Source: Centroberyx gerrardi (lineage: Eukaryota > Chordata > Actinopteri > Beryciformes > Berycidae). Taken from it: a stretch of 64,000 nt of DNA. The stretch spans positions 18,688,260-18,752,259 of the forward strand of contig NC_136005.1 of assembly GCF_048128805.1 (NCBI RefSeq), given 5' to 3'. A model generated the notes under the pieces. The model made no database searches, was not told where the DNA came from, and saw only the letters and a list, made by a program, of their open reading frames with translations. The position numbers and the translations under genes are program-made. How positions within the stretch are numbered: the stretch's first letter is position 1; the number at the start of each line of letters is the position of its first letter. Below, in pieces: positions 38,324 to 58,950 of this stretch.

Positions 38324-41300
38324 TCCTGCAGGCCACAGCTATTTTTCCAAGGTGGTATGTATTATTCCTGTCACTTGCCCTTACGGAAGGTCTCCTCATA
38401 CCCGCAGTATGTGATGGGATTGCTTGATGCCCTGGCCTAGGCTGTATGCAGATGTATGAACCTTGATAGTTTTGAAGATGAAGTACAGAAGTTTTGTGAA
38501 AATTAAGGTGCCTTAGCCTTGATTCACTTAAGTGTTACTATGCAATGCAAACAACACATCACATAAGCACATAACCAAATTTGGATCTGTGCTGTTATTG
38601 TATGAGCTGGGATGACAGTCAGCCTAGATCCACGTACCCTAAATGGTGTTCAGAAAGAGGAAATGGCATTCAAGGCACATTGTGGGAATTTAACCTCAAG
38701 ATCTTTGGCCTCACATGCTCCATCTTCTCAAATGGTACAAATTCTCCGCAAGGCTTGGCGTATAAGCTTGCATGGCTCCCAAAGTAAAAAGAAAACAGGA
38801 GCAGTGTCTGTGCTGCCTGTGACAATATGAATGAGAGTCTGTAATGACTCATGAACATCCTAATATCACTGACCTTTAAAGCATGCCACCAATTTGAGCG
38901 CATACTTTTAATCCATAATAGGGCTAGTCCAATAGACCTTATCATTTACATACACCTGGGACATAAAAGGTTATATAAAGCGTTCTTGCCTGCTGAGGCA
39001 TGAACACTAAATTCTCCAGCTGTGCTCACTCACTCACATACACCTGTTGGTATGTTGCTTTAACTGGGAACTTGTGAAACCCTCATACCAAACATTCTTG
39101 GATATTACTGCTCACATGGTTGAGAAACTTATCTCAGTTGTCATTAAATGTAGTTTCAGCGAAATGTATTTTCACAGATAGGTAGGTCGGTATAGGGAAA
39201 TGTCCGGATGTCAATGAGAAGGTTCCAAATGTGATTGTGAATCACAGACATGCGGCAGGCTGTGGATGCATGACATTAAATCAGATTCACATACAAACAG
39301 GCCTTTTGAACATGTGTCTGTTTACAGGCACTTTTCTGGGAAAAGATACCACCTCATTTGAGGAACAGGCTATTCATAGTTCTGGTAAGTTATCGTGAAA
39401 AGTTCTCAGATCCTTTAAAATAGTCTGTTCCCTTTTGTCTGGGTAGTGACAAAATACAACATTCATCTTGTACATTTCTTCAATGTTATCTGTAATGGGC
39501 TACAATTGTTTCTATTGCTGCTGCATGCACAACTGTACCTCAGATCACCTCAGATGACTACTGTGTACTGTTTTGACCTCTTAAATTAGATCAAGCTCCA
39601 GCTCGTTTTTGCATGAATTTTGCAGCCACTTTTCTTATGATCTCTCTGATCATTGCACATACTATTATGCCATCATCCATATGTATCATTATTCATTGGC
39701 CCTGTAGCCTCGAAAATAACAAACTGACTTTGCACATGTAATTACCCTGCACCTGGCTATTTGGTGTCTCGTCTTTGCTGCTGAGTCATGTGCCATTGTC
39801 TTCGTTTAGCCTGAAGATGATCCTCCACTATGCTTCTTTAACACCACCGCTTTACAGAACGCCTCTCTATGTCACTCCAGACACGTTTTGACTCATCCAT
39901 CCATTTCCTTCTGACTGAATCAGTCTTGTTGGACTATGCAGTTCAGTTGATTCACTGGAAACCACAAGCAATCCTAGACTAGACTAGCCAGACAGATAGC
40001 CTTGGTGAACTCCTGTGCTTCACACCAAACAGATAGTAAATGTTTCATGGAGGATATTATCTTTAATCAAATGCTTTTGCTAGTATAAACGTCGCATTGT
40101 CGTGCGTCAAATGTCAATTTTTCAGGAACTAAGAAAAACAGCCTTGTTTTTAGTTTCACTGCCATGCATTTTTCAGTTTATCCAATGGGTTTTGAAAAGA
40201 TTTCATAAGGATCAAGGGTCGTAGAATTTTCTCAGCCCACAGAGGAGCATGTAATCCCTCAGATTAAGTGAAAACATGAAAATCACCAAAATTGGAGTTA
40301 CAAGGTTTTCATCTGTCAACAACTTTATGTCAGATTCTCTCACTTCTGTCACAGTCTGGTTTATGAAATTAGATGGTGTGTGTGTGTGTGTGTCTGTGTG
40401 TCTGTGTGTGTAATTGTATGTCTGTGCGTGTGTTGGAGGGCACAATGAATAAAACAAAATACTGTCCTCATTGCTCAAAAGTTAAGCAAAGTTTAGTGAA
40501 TAAACGTTAGAGGTTGCTTATCCTGAGTAGCACATGTGATTAATTCATCACACCGCCAACAATTTTACATGATGACAGTTGCTTCAGTATAAGGAGTGCT
40601 ATCCCAGAGGAAAAAAGAATGGTTGGCTTCTAATTTCCATTTACTGCATCCTTTATTGGGATGTGAAAATGGTGTCAAAGGAACATAAGGTGAGTCAGAG
40701 GAGTGAGAAAAAACTGACAGCGGTGGCAGAGGAGCAGAGCAGGTGTGGAGCTCTTGCTGCTGCTGGGTCACAGTACAAAACAAAACACCTTCATACCACC
40801 GTCAGGTACGACTAGAGGCGCACTGTTGCTATCAACAGCGACCCATAAAATCCCTGCTAGTGGCTTGCTATCTGAGAAGTTTGCTTCATCTCAATAGCAG
40901 GCCTAAAATTAGAGGACGGTGCCCTGATTTATGTGGAAAAGTAAGGGGGTGGGGGCACATTCCATGACTGCTCGAGGCAGGAAGTTTTGGAATCTCCATG
41001 GAAATTAAGGCAAAACACTGAGCTCCGCAGAGTTATTTTTCCAAGTATTTCTCACAGGCGTTAGTGCAAAATGTGCTCAAAAAGCCTCCAAAAAGAGACA
41101 GATGATTTCTTACTGAGTGTCCCCTCCAATGCTGCCTGCACTGCTGATTTACTCACATGATAATACACATATTTTTGAAAAAGCACAATAACAGTAGAGG
41201 TAAGATGACTATAACTAAGCAGACTAAAACCACACAAATATGAACACAGAACGAGAAATTGTAATGAACACTGTATATTATCGCAACATCTCATATGAAT

Positions 41301-44270
41301 CTATTCTTTATTGACCATATAAAGCCAACACAAAACTCTTAGGCTTTATTATGTTTGAACAAGCTTACTTCAGTGAAACCTATTCTTGATCCAATAAGAC
41401 TGGTGTGATCAAGTGAGAATCATCCACAGTTGGTGGGAGTCAGACTGATGAAATCATGGTGATAAATGCAATATCAATAATCACTGTACTTCTTGACAAA
41501 CTCCAGATGCTTATGGAATGCATATATTCCCTGTACGTCTTGGCTGGATAATGAGTGAAGGACACTCGGCTTGCGTGTGACGGCCGCCAGGAATGAACCT
41601 CCCTCTGCGAAGCTGTTCAAACTTGGCACCGCTTCGAGTCACGTAATCATAACCTTTCACCTATAGAACCACCAGCATCACCCAGAGTTATGTGGGGGCC
41701 GCAGACATACTGGCATTCGTGGCTGGATAAAATATCTGAAATGTGATCGTTCTGAGCAGGAACGGGACCAAAATAATGGTAAATCCGAGCTTGCCGGGTT
41801 ACACATGTCCCATTTGAAAAGGTATAAGTAAAGCCAGCGGGAAGAAGACATGCGTGGCATTTCTGGAATGCCACTCCAAGCTCACTGAGAGGAGCTAAGA
41901 GGCCAAATATTTACACTGAAAGTCAAAGCTTGCTGAAAAATAGCCATTGCAACAACAGCAGGGAAATTGCGTGTGATCTGAGGACATCATGGAGATCTAA
42001 TACTGTAGATAGAAGATACAGACTAAGAATGCACTGTAAAAGAATTGAAAAAGAATACCATTAGAGACTTGGAATTCAATAATCAACTTACATCCAGACG
42101 TACACAGAGACAAGAAACATTTCAGTTTGCACGATATCCCTTTATTGCATTGAGTGAGGTGGGTCACATAACCATACCTTACTTCTCAGAATTCATTAAA
42201 CGCTTAAATGATGTGAGAGTGAGTCTGAGCAAGTGTGAAATTTGACATCATATGAAACAAGTTCCTCTGCAGGTTGTGAGAGACGCACTATGTTGTAGGT
42301 TAAATCCCATATTTCAGTTGCTTAGAGTACAATGTACAGTGTACAAAGTACAGCTTACAGTTCAATGCCACTGGCATTTCTCTGTCATGAGAGACTTGTT
42401 TGATTAAGACTAATGAAAAACAGACTGTCAGGGTTATACTGCACCAGTGAAGTACGGGTAAATGCCATGAAGAAATGTTGCATGGGGTTCCTAAAACCCA
42501 TAAAGCCTGGATCGCAAGCACTCAGTCAAGAGAACATTTTCAACCACAGCACACGTACAAACTATGAGGGATGTGAACCAGCAAACAAAGGACAAACACA
42601 GACTGCTGTCAGTGAAGGAGCTGAAGTGTGAACTATGGATTTGTGGATGCTGAATGAGTCTAGCTCTCTGAAGAAGTATTGTTCCTGGTGGGGGTTTTTA
42701 TCATGGCCTCAAACTTGACAGCGTAGTCAAAGATGGTACCAAGGTAATGTCACACCGATATAAAACCTTACGCTACACCAGTGGCAATGAATTAGAGATA
42801 AAGATGTGGTCCCACACAATGCTTGTACACACCTTTACTTCCATTTGTGCTTTATATTATTGCAGCGCCATCAGCTATCAGACAGAAAATGTACCGAGTG
42901 CTGCCCTTGTTTCTGTGGACATTAGTGGCCCCATCTCTCCACTGCATGTTGCCTTGATTTTCTCTTGTCATTGTCCATGTTCTTGTCACTATTTTACCGG
43001 CACCTATTGCACGCTCAGCCGTCCCAGCGGGGGATCCCTCTGTGACTCGGCCCAGCCAAGGTTTCTTCCATGTTTTTTTGTCTTAAAAAGGTTTTTTCAT
43101 GGGAGGTTTTCCTTGTATGCATTGAGGGTCTAAGGCTGGTGGTGCCCTGTAGGTTAGGCTATGTAGAATAGGCTGTTATGTCTTGCTATAATCAGTTTTT
43201 GTGTGTCCTGCTCTTCCTGACGTTTGTCCTACATCATTCTGTTCTATAGGTTGATTGTTGATCAGTTAGATGTAATTAGGCTCATTCTCTGTACAGTCCT
43301 TTGAGACATGCTTGTGATAAACGTCTATATAAATAAACAAACTTGAACTTGAACTAGAACTTGTACCATCAAGTGTATTAAAAGCCACCTAAGATTGTTG
43401 TTCAGTATTCCACTTAATGTAAATCTAATAAAGCTGCTTCAAGTATAACCCATCGAGATCGTAATACGCATGGAATGGACGTAATACCGTAATATGATAT
43501 CATTCGAGATGGTCTGTCAAAACTATATGGAAACCTCATGAATTTAATTGCATTTCATTTGGCTTTTCAGGACTTTTAAACCTTTTTTTACTCTGGGATA
43601 GAGTGGGCTACATAGTTGACTAGTTGATTAACTGAGTAATTTAACCTATGAGGGAAAGAAACCATCAACCTGCACTGACTGTGCATGAAGATAGAGTATG
43701 TTGCGTTTTTTATTTCCTATTTTCCTACAGTAAAACAGCAAACCTTTTGTATCTTGGTGAAACGTGTGGTTACAGGCTTCATTTATTCCCTTTAAGTCTA
43801 AATAATAAAATAATTATTTTATTTTTTTGTTTCATATAATCCAAATTATGTCAAAGTAATGAACTGCCAAACTTGAAAGTTTGCTCTTTAAATGTTGAAA
43901 CATCTACCTGCCAAATTTACACTTAGATGTATAACAGATGAAGAGTGAAGAGTGTCTTTGTTTCATTATTTGTATGGAAAATAATTTGTATTCACCCCAA
44001 GATTGAGGCTTATTGAGCCCTTGTGCGTTGCCAACAGTGCCAGCAGGTGAAAGAGTTGTTTTTCTCCTCTGAATAAATTGGTGCTTTTCACTGATTAAGA
44101 TGAAGATACACCTAATGCTTGTTTAAGAAGTGGGTTTGTTTGTTTGTTTGTGTGTTCAAGTCAGGATGCTCCCCCATGACACAAACACACTGAGGTTTGC
44201 ATAATGAAGTTGTCATTGCATAAATTACTTACCAAAACAGTATGAAAGTTAAAAACAGACAAAGAATCTT
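37341..44270. other. Non-coding spacer between sap130 and amotl2
   Basis: About 7 kb without a supportable gene. It holds a compound (TG)n(AG)n tract at 38290-38323, an interrupted (TG)n at 40376-40412 and a LINE-like fragment at about 42880-43370. Most of the rest is AT-rich and unremarkable by eye. Confidence 0.5.
42880..43370 (+). mobile_element. LINE/SINE-like 3' end fragment (L2-type tail)
   Basis: Ends in a typical fish L2-like tail: ctttgagacatgcttgtgat, then ctatataaataaac and repeated ttgaac words. Upstream, the segment around 43005-43110 has the ggttttccttg-type sequence common in these 3' regions. The 128-codon open frame over it is repeat-derived, not a gene. The left limit is approximate. 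Confidence 0.6.
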
Positions 44271-46480
44271 TTATCAGACATATATTAAGGATTTTAATCT
44301 ATTATTGTGAAATGTTAAAGGCATATACAAAATTTTCCATTACAAAAGTTCACAGCAACATCAAAATGGGTCAACCAGCTGAAGCAAGGCATCTTAATAG
44401 AACCTTTTGTATTCGTATGTCATCAGTTATAACTTAAAAGTAGTGTAAATCTTTGGCATCACAAAAGAAAACAAATACAAATGTACAAATGAAAAAAAAA
44501 CAAAAAAACAACTACAAAATATATTAACTTCTCTCACTTCAAACAGCCCTTTATGTAAACACAATCCAAATAGTGAAGGGCATTTTAAAAAGCAACTCAA
44601 TCTGACACATTGCATTGACCAGCAGATGCACTGTGAGAAAATAAGATTAAAAACCTTAAAGGGGAATACCGGTCAAATGTAAGAATTCAAATGCTATTTG
44701 TAGGACCTCAACCAATACTCTAGTCTGTGATGTTGTCAAGATGCACAGCCTGGAGCTACTCTATTGGCCATGAACTGGAGACTGACTTTGTGGACTCCTC
44801 AATGGAGATTTTGAGGTCTTACACCTAAAATAAGATTTTTAGATAAGCGGTTACAGTTCTGAATCAGATAATGTATAAATTTCCTCAGAAAATCACCTTC
44901 AGCGAAGCTCTACATCGGTCCGGCATCAAAGCCATGACCAGGAAACCTATCTGACTATTTGTTACTAGTAACTGTTCACCTTTACTGTGTGAAGGAATAA
45001 CATAATTGAATACTGAAGTTTAGCGGTATTCCCCTTTAAAGAGTAGAACAATTCTGAATCCTGGCACATTCCAGTTAAATACAGCCCTACTAAACACTCG
45101 CAAAAGAGGGGTCTACATTCAGCAGTGTTCACTGATCCAACACTATGCAGGGAGAATTTCATGTAAAGGACATTCATGGCGCAGAAATGTGAGATACTTG
45201 AGAAATGGAGAAGAAAGCATAGCTGAATTTAAAAGTGTTGGTGCCAACAAATAGAATGGCAAATGCAGGCCAAATATAGTTGGCCATTTCCATGTTACTA
45301 TCGTCGATTTAGATGCCCATGGTAGAACCAGCTATCATGGCTCAGAAGAAATAACTAGACCCAGAAAAAGACTCATGTTGAGAACGCATGCCATTTTAAC
45401 AAGGGCGAGGGGTCAGACTTTAGATAGCCTTTTTCTTTAACGGGAGCATTCCCTCAGCGAGGAATGTGAGAAGATTAGCTCCAGCATGTCAGCAGAGGGG
45501 GGCGGAATGCCGGGCAGTAGCCATCTGAGGCCCCAAACATTAACACGGGATCTTGAAAATTAGACCCCTGTGAAACACTGTCAATCCTCGCAGGTTTTTT
45601 AAAGAGAGAATGAGCAGACATGTTCCGCAGGCTCCGCCTTCAAAGGAAGTTTCTAAATCCACTGCTGAGATGTGAGCAGGGCCCCAAATGTCTTTTAAAA
45701 AGAGAGAACCAACTGCATAGTTAATTTAGGTTGGGGAATGCTGGTGTTGAGTTAATTAGTGTTTACTCAAGCATTCTGTTAAACAGAATAATCCTAAAAT
45801 ATGGCATGAAAACATGTAGAGGATGCTTCTATTGACTTTACGAAGCACTCCCATTGGTTTCAGAAAGGACAGTAATAAGAAGGTTATTGGCAACTAAAGT
45901 AACCATAGACAGATTGCATACTTGATCCAGGAAAGTGAGTCATTTGTATATCGTTGAAAAAAGTGAAGCAGAGCAAGGCAGAAGTGAGAAACTGAGTGGA
46001 TCCTTTTCTTCCTCTTCTTTCATACAGAAAAAAGTCACATCACACTATGAGCAGCACTTATAAATATAAATACATAACTAAAAAAATAATAATAATAATA
46101 ACAAATTACATGCACAACATATATGCAAATAAGCAGCCCAATTCCTATCATAATGCAGAACACTGTCCAGGTACCTTGAAGAGTTCAGACTTGTGAGGGA
46201 ACATGGCAAATTTCAGAATTTTTGAGGAACAGGAAAGCTCAGCTCTCCTCCCCACACTGTGACACATTCTGGATTCTCTTGTGCAGAAACACATGTTGCT
46301 TTAGGTGAAACTGCCTGGGAGACGTCTCCTGCAGCTCTGTCCGAGAGAGACGGGCAGCTTGTCTTTCCCTGCGGTCGGATGTAGAGGAGCGGCCTTAACT
46401 TCTCAACCCGAGAAGTCGCTGTCCACGTTGACTATCATTGTTCAGTCATATGAGCTGCGATCAGCGCTCCAAATCCGATT
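44270..46480 (-). other. amotl2: Probable 3' UTR of amotl2
   Basis: Directly follows the amotl2 stop codon on the minus strand and has no coding potential. A minus-strand ATTAAA (plus tttaat at 44293-44298) is a plausible polyadenylation signal, giving a UTR of about 2.2 kb, in line with long UTRs of this family. It includes an AAT-repeat stretch near 46080-46100 and four GGAATG/CATTCC words between 45447 and 45740. Confidence 0.5.
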
Positions 46481-52650
<6,170 letters not shown>

Positions 52651-53669
52651 TCATCAGTAACAGATCAGAATTAGCACTGCACAACAAATAAATGAAGTTT
52701 AAAGATACTGACCTATGAGCACAGTATTTTTTCATGACAACCTCCCCCCCCTTTTGTGTAATGAACTATTTCCCCAACACATCCAATGAGCCTCAAACAG
52801 AAACCAGCCAGACACATTCATCTGAAATATATAATTATGATATAATTTACAAACTCTACTGTTGGAGCTAGCTGTTGCTGTAACTGCATGAGATGTTGCT
52901 GAGGAAGTAATCATGACAGTGATGTCAGTGCGGATTCCATTCCATTGCCCAATCACTGTAAGCAGAACTTGCTCCAGTCGTACAGAGACATAATACCCAA
53001 CTATTGCTAGAATGTGTAAATAATGTGAGAAGCATTAGAGGTTTCCCAATTCCCAGACACACACCAAATAGAACAGAATTCCATAAGCTTCAAAGATATA
53101 AAATATGGTCCGACAAGAACACAGAAATACAAAAAATGGGTTTAATTAAAAAGAAAAAAACGATTTATTTTAGATAACATACATAGATACATCTGATGTT
53201 ACCCCCTCAATATTTCAATATCACAGATGACTGCATGCTCTGAAATGTTGCTATTTTGTAAACAAAGGTCTTTATGGTAGTTATTTACGTCAATAAAATT
53301 CCATTCTGGGGTTTATACTCTCCTATCTTACAATCATCTTGTAAGAGTTGGTTAAATTATTTTCAAATGGTGAAAAGAATTTAATTCGGGAATAAGGAAA
53401 GGCTGTACAGGTTGATGTCCTACATTTTTAAAGATAATCCTGACCACATAAGAACCAACCTTCTAATTTAAACAAAACAAAACTGAGAATCTCTCATACA
53501 TAATACTATAAGCATTGTGCCATGCAAAAACCCGTGCCAATGGGACGTCTAGTTAACTGGCATCCGAATAAAATCCGGTATGCGTAAAGCAAACCGCGTG
53601 GAAAAATCGGCAAGAGCAAGAGATAAATGGGAAAAGAAAAGAAAAGAAAAGAGAAAAGACAAAACTTAC

Positions 53670-53868
53670 CAAACTATGGTCGCATCACACACAAAACCGT
53701 AGACGTGGTGTAATCTCTCAAGGTTGTACGTCTAATGAAACAATTCCTGCAAGTACCGGGCTTTCTTTTTGCCATGTACTTGGAGCGCGGAGCGGTGTGT
53801 GTGCGCCTATGGGCGGCTCTCCCAGCAGACTGAGCAGGAGGGAGAGTGCACTGCACTAATAAATAACT
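53670..53868 (-). promoter_or_regulatory. amotl2: amotl2 non-coding exon 1 and core promoter
   Basis: A strong donor CATAGTTTG|gtaagttttg ends the exon at 53670. About 190 bp upstream the minus strand carries a TATA-like GTTATTTATTA (53868-53858), which predicts initiation near 53830 and an exon of about 160 nt. The DNA here is clearly more G+C-rich than its surroundings. The start site is inferred, not observed. Confidence 0.55.
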
Positions 53869-53892
53869 GAGGGCCGATTGTTCGCTGCGACT

Positions 53893-53907
53893 GGAATGAC
53901 TGGAATG
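53893..53907 (+). promoter_or_regulatory. amotl2: Tandem TEAD-type sites upstream of amotl2
   Basis: GGAATGactGGAATG: two TEAD (MCAT) cores in direct repeat with a 3-bp spacer, about 25 bp upstream of the TATA-like box. Double TEAD sites with this spacing are a known high-affinity arrangement, and AMOTL2 is a well-established YAP/TEAD target in vertebrates. Confidence 0.6.
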
Positions 53908-56900
53908 CAAAGGCTCCAAGTCCCTCTGGGATCAAAAGCAGAGCACAGAAAAAAAGGGGGGCAGGGCAAGCAAAAATTGGATTCAGAGCAGCAGCACCAT
54001 CTCAGCTGGCTGCCTGTGTCATGTAAAACAGCTTGTTATTGTTGTTTATGTTGTTTTGTAGTTATAGGAACTGTAATTGAATACAGGCCCTATAGAAGGT
54101 ATGGGAGCTTTTGAGTCCTTATAGCCTAGTTTAAGGGGCGTTATAGGAATGTAATTGTGAGACCATAGGAGATAGAAAATAGCATAAAGTGCAATATATT
54201 CACTATAACCTCACTGTTGAGTATCACAAACACACTCACAAGTCCCTATAGGAGTATTATAGGGATTTTTTGATTATGAATGTTATGTTGCCTATAATGA
54301 AGAAAATGCATTCAGAAATGGCCAAGAATGGAACAAGAAAAATCAAGATTTAGGCCAGAACTTCTCTTACAGTCTCAAACCTGTCACAGACATACTGACA
54401 AAACAAACACACACATGCAAAAACACACACACTTTCTCTCTCTCATCAAAAATGTGGTCAAAACGGTCAGAAATGTGATCATGAAAAGCAGACCATATTA
54501 TGACTTGTAATTTCAGTAAGTAGAACTGCAATGTATGGTGGGTAGTTCCTACATGCATGATAGGCCTACAATACATTTCACCTCATAGTACTAACTCAGG
54601 TATTAGATCCTATTATAATTACCACAATAAATCAACGTACCAGTAAACCAGTGATCTAGAAATGAAAAGAAAAAAGCATTTTCATATAATTGAGGCATGG
54701 ATTAATCATTATTCCTTGAACAGCCTATTGTCTGCATGTGCCTGGTAAATATTTAAGCCACGGCCCGTGCCAGTTAATTGCAGAGTGTGTGTCTGTGTGG
54801 ACACGGAGGGAGAGGGGCGGGTGCAAGGCACGCTGCCTGCCAGCTGTCCGTGGACTGAAATCCCCTTCCCCTCCTTAATGAGAGCTCAGAGAGATGCATT
54901 GTTCTCCCCAAAGCAGACATGACGAGGACGGCCCTGCCATCTGCTGTTCTCCCCTCCACCACTAGCACCAGCAACACTTCCTCCATACACATGCATGTGG
55001 AGAGCCTGGGATCAGCTCAGCTGGCCGTGGGGGTTGGGCAACCACACATTGGATAGTAATGTTGTTGAATGCATAATATTTCTTGTGCAACCTTTTTTGT
55101 GTGAAAAGGGTCATCCTGAGGCGGCGGTGGTGGTGGAGGTTGTGGGGAGAAACAAGTCTCCACTTGTCAGCTCTCCAGACAGCAGATGTAGTTTACTTTA
55201 TCTCCAACAGTCACATCTCTTAGGCAAATGCCCACCTGGTGATTTGCATGGCAGTTGAAGTCCAACAGTTGCTAAAAAATGTTGAGTGCTCCAGCAACTG
55301 ATAAGTGTGAAATGGTTTTGCCATTGCATGATTCATTTGGGCCATCAAGATAAGCAGAGGTTGGTAACACTTCACATTATCTTGTTGCACTATGTATAAT
55401 TTTACTACCATTTTACATTGCAAGTGCCATGGCTAGTGCTTTTTTTTTAATTCACCACAGGTGAAGTAGGGTAATAATTAAACCACCAAACTGTGCTATG
55501 TAAGCACAAAGTAATAAGTGGTATGAGCAATAATGGGCCATGTTCATAAAGCATGTCATCCCTGGATTATGTCATGCAGTCCTATTGGCAGGTGACACAG
55601 TGTAATGGACACCATGTAGCATTTCTGTTAAGTCATATTACCTCAAGCCAAAGAGTAACTACCCAGCAAGCACTTTTGGAAACATGGATCACACATTTAA
55701 TTTGCATTGCAGAAAAATGAAAAAAGCTTTTTCCCCATTTATTCACCCTACTACCTGATTTACTGAATGACATTAACATTGCATTTGTCAGCTAATGTTC
55801 ACAACATGGAAGATGTAATTTGCTCTGCTTGCTTGTTGAACGTTTGCTAATAGATATGATAGAAATGTTGGTGTCATGCTCCAGGGAATCACATGAGATA
55901 GAAAGCTAATGGCAAAATGGCAAAATGTATATACAATATATTATCTAATTTATATAGAATACAAAATATAATCAAATTGAAAAACAATATTATTAAGTTC
56001 CTCACCGTTAAATAATAGTAACTATTAGCCTTTTGTGTGTTAAGTTTATAGCTATTAGAAGTCAGTGAGGCAGGCAGGTTGGTGAGAAAATGAATCCTAC
56101 AACCCGCCATGCTCTGTCTCTCTTGGAGAAGGCTGAGGCCAAAGTAAGAAATGTTTTCATGTTGATAAAATGCAACTATTACTGCTTCATTTTGAGCGCT
56201 CACAACTGTCAGGACTTTTTATCCATAAGGGAACAGGCACAACCCATATCACAGAAAATATAGCCTTCGGGGATCTCATCAATTTCCTCCTGATATACTG
56301 AAGACATTTTTCACTTTGGCAGGATTTGTTACTTCACATAGCTCTATAGCAGTGCATGAATGGTCAACTACCAATATTTGCCACTCCAGGGACCTGTAAT
56401 CAGCAACACTCACTTACAGTACTTTTGTTTACATAACCTAACCTCAAGTTAATATTTCAAACACTTATATAAACATGACAAAGTAGACCTATGAATTGTT
56501 ATTTCACTGTAATTCCAGGGTGCTATGTTTGAGGAAGTAATTTTGCCTGTCTGCAATTATCATTATTGAAAGTTACAAAAAAAATCCTCAAATCAGTGGA
56601 TCCTCAAGGCAGCTATTGTTGGTGTATGACTGCTCAATAATAAATCAATAAGAAGTGGAAATTAAAACTTCATTTCCAAAGTGTTTCTTGGCATAATTTG
56701 TTTATTTGCAGGAAGGAAATCCTGCCTCAGTTATTCTGTAGGCTGTGCCTGTCTTTGTTTTACAAACTGTCTTTTAGCACATGTGCAGCACAGCCAACAT
56801 GTGTCAGTGCTAAGCTAGCTGGTGGAAACTCAGCGCCCTAAAGCATCAAATTCAGTGTTTTACCAGTAAAAACTCTGCACACTGCATCCAAAACGAACTA

Positions 56901-57411
56901 TTTCGTATATAGGTAGATAGGCATACTGTGCCATTTGTAAATCCTCCAAGTCTATATCATGATTCATCCTCATTCAACCCCTGTCTCATTCAGTCAGATC
57001 CAGCCTAACATCATTAAATCGTATCCATCACATTCAAAGCTTTTACACAGCTATTAAAACATTTACTGCTGTTCTTTTCACATGCCATAAGGGTTGAGTA
57101 AACTTATTTGTAAGAAACTCAATGGCCTAAATATACTCTTTGTTGTTGAAGGGTTTAGTTGTTTCATTACACAGACAGAACCACCACAAGCAAACACATA
57201 TGACAAGGAATTCCAAGGTGGCAAACTAATGTTTTTTTCAACCACAGGAAGAAGTGAATCTCCTAGTATTGGTTGTTTACACGAGTGCCTTGTTAACTAG
57301 ACAAGGCCACACAGCCAAAATGATTGACATAAGCATGACTGGTGGTGTGTTTTTGTGGCCTAAATGTTTTTCACCATGAGAGAATTGCGAATGGTTTGAC
57401 TATATAATTCT

Positions 57412-57469
57412 ATATGTTGTTATCTTTAACCATGTGCCACTGGGCACATGGTTAAAGATAACAACATAT
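57412..57469. repeat. Perfect 58-bp hairpin palindrome
   Basis: Two 27-nt arms (57412-57438 and 57443-57469) are exact reverse complements around a 4-nt loop, ACTG; the inner part reads CCATGTGCCactgGGCACATGG. An ATT microsatellite follows immediately. Confidence 0.95.
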
Positions 57470-58867
57470 TATTATTATTATTATTATATTAGCTGTGTAC
57501 AAGTGCAGATGTGACAGCAAGGCATATTCTCATGGGAGGTGGAAGACTTGCAAGGGACGCTGGTATGATCATTGGTGGGTTTTTTTTAGCTGGTAGTTGG
57601 TACACAATTCCCCACGAGTCAAGTATGGAAAGAAGCATTGGCATTCACTCAAGACACTATAAAATTTGCTGATGTTGGTTTGAAAAATGTTGTTATATAT
57701 GTTTTAGTAAATACAAGGACATCTCAAAGTAAAGATATATATGTGAAGATTCAAATAACACACTTGTACAAGTTGTGAACAATCATAGTAATTTGTCGCC
57801 ATTTTAGCACATTTCAGTTTCATCACATGAACATTAAGGAAATGCTATACTGGTTTTAGACATTCAACCATCCGCCTCATGGTTTGAAACACATGTACCA
57901 TCAGGAGTGATATTTAAGATAGGCCACCAGAACCTGTGAATTAACCGGGCCATTTGAACCTGTTAATGGCTTGGCCTGGCCTGACTGGGGTAACACAATA
58001 CAGTCTGTGATCTGGGAGCAGCAGCCTTGTTATGGGAGGTGGGACAAGCCAGGCGCTTCAGCAGCTCCTTTTGTTTTCCTGCAAAGGAGGAAATGGCCGC
58101 ATTCCTCACATTACCATGTCCATGGGGTCTGATTGAGCCTCCAGTCTGCTGTTATTGGGGAAGAAGGGAGGGCAAACAGCAGCCACTGACGTTCTCTATT
58201 GGGCCTTTCTCTAATGAATAATACTGGTGCATGGCTGTCCTGATTCATAAGCACAACTTTTCTTTGTAGACAATAGCTGTGAATTACATGTTTAAATAGA
58301 TACTGCACCTCATAAAGAAGTTGCACAACAGCCCTACTCACCCTGATGTGTGTTGATTTGTGATTTTCTTTGCAGTTTACTCAAGGTTTTAAAATGTCAG
58401 CCGGGACAGTTTTCCTATCACTCATAGTAGCCTACTTTCATTGAGTACACAGAACAAAATGATATGTTAATAAATGCAATCAATCATCTGAAGATATAGG
58501 TAGGTGTAGCAAAACACCCTGTTGGCAGAGGGACACGTTTCATCTGTTTCCCCTCTCAGACAAAAGCTCTTAACAAACATCAGTACCCATATCTGGGGGC
58601 TGTGAAACAACTGGGGGTGAACAACATTTACACAAGTCTGCGTTGTTGCAGGTCCACTGAGAAACGGTCTCTCACACCTGTCGACATGAGAAATTCCACA
58701 CATAACTATAAAAGTAAACAAGTCACACTAAACAAGTAACGAAAGAAGAAACTGCCTACAAACAGGGCTACGCCTGTTGGTGATACTGTAAACAGATAAG
58801 GCAAGGGCACATATTTTCACAACTGCCACGTAGGCTTGGCTCTTCAGTGCTTTTCACTCGGGGTCTC

Positions 58868-58950
58868 ACTTCAGTTCAATTCAATTCAGTCAACCTAATT
58901 GTCATTCCACGTTACAGAAATGCACAGTGAAATAAGACGCTTTGTTTTAG
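58868..58950. mobile_element. Fragment of a dispersed fish repeat
   Basis: The ttcaattcaattcagt stretch followed by attgtcattccacgttacag resembles the 3' portions of common fish L2/SINE repeats. It is short, and its limits are not defined. Confidence 0.35.

Noticed and set aside
42747..43133. 128-codon plus-strand open frame
   Set aside because: Lies over a dispersed LINE/SINE-like 3' region with the typical tail; no protein family and no splice signals.
57412..57469. Hairpin as a microRNA precursor
   Set aside because: Arms are perfectly paired with a 4-nt loop and no bulges, unlike typical animal pre-miRNAs; kept only as a palindrome.
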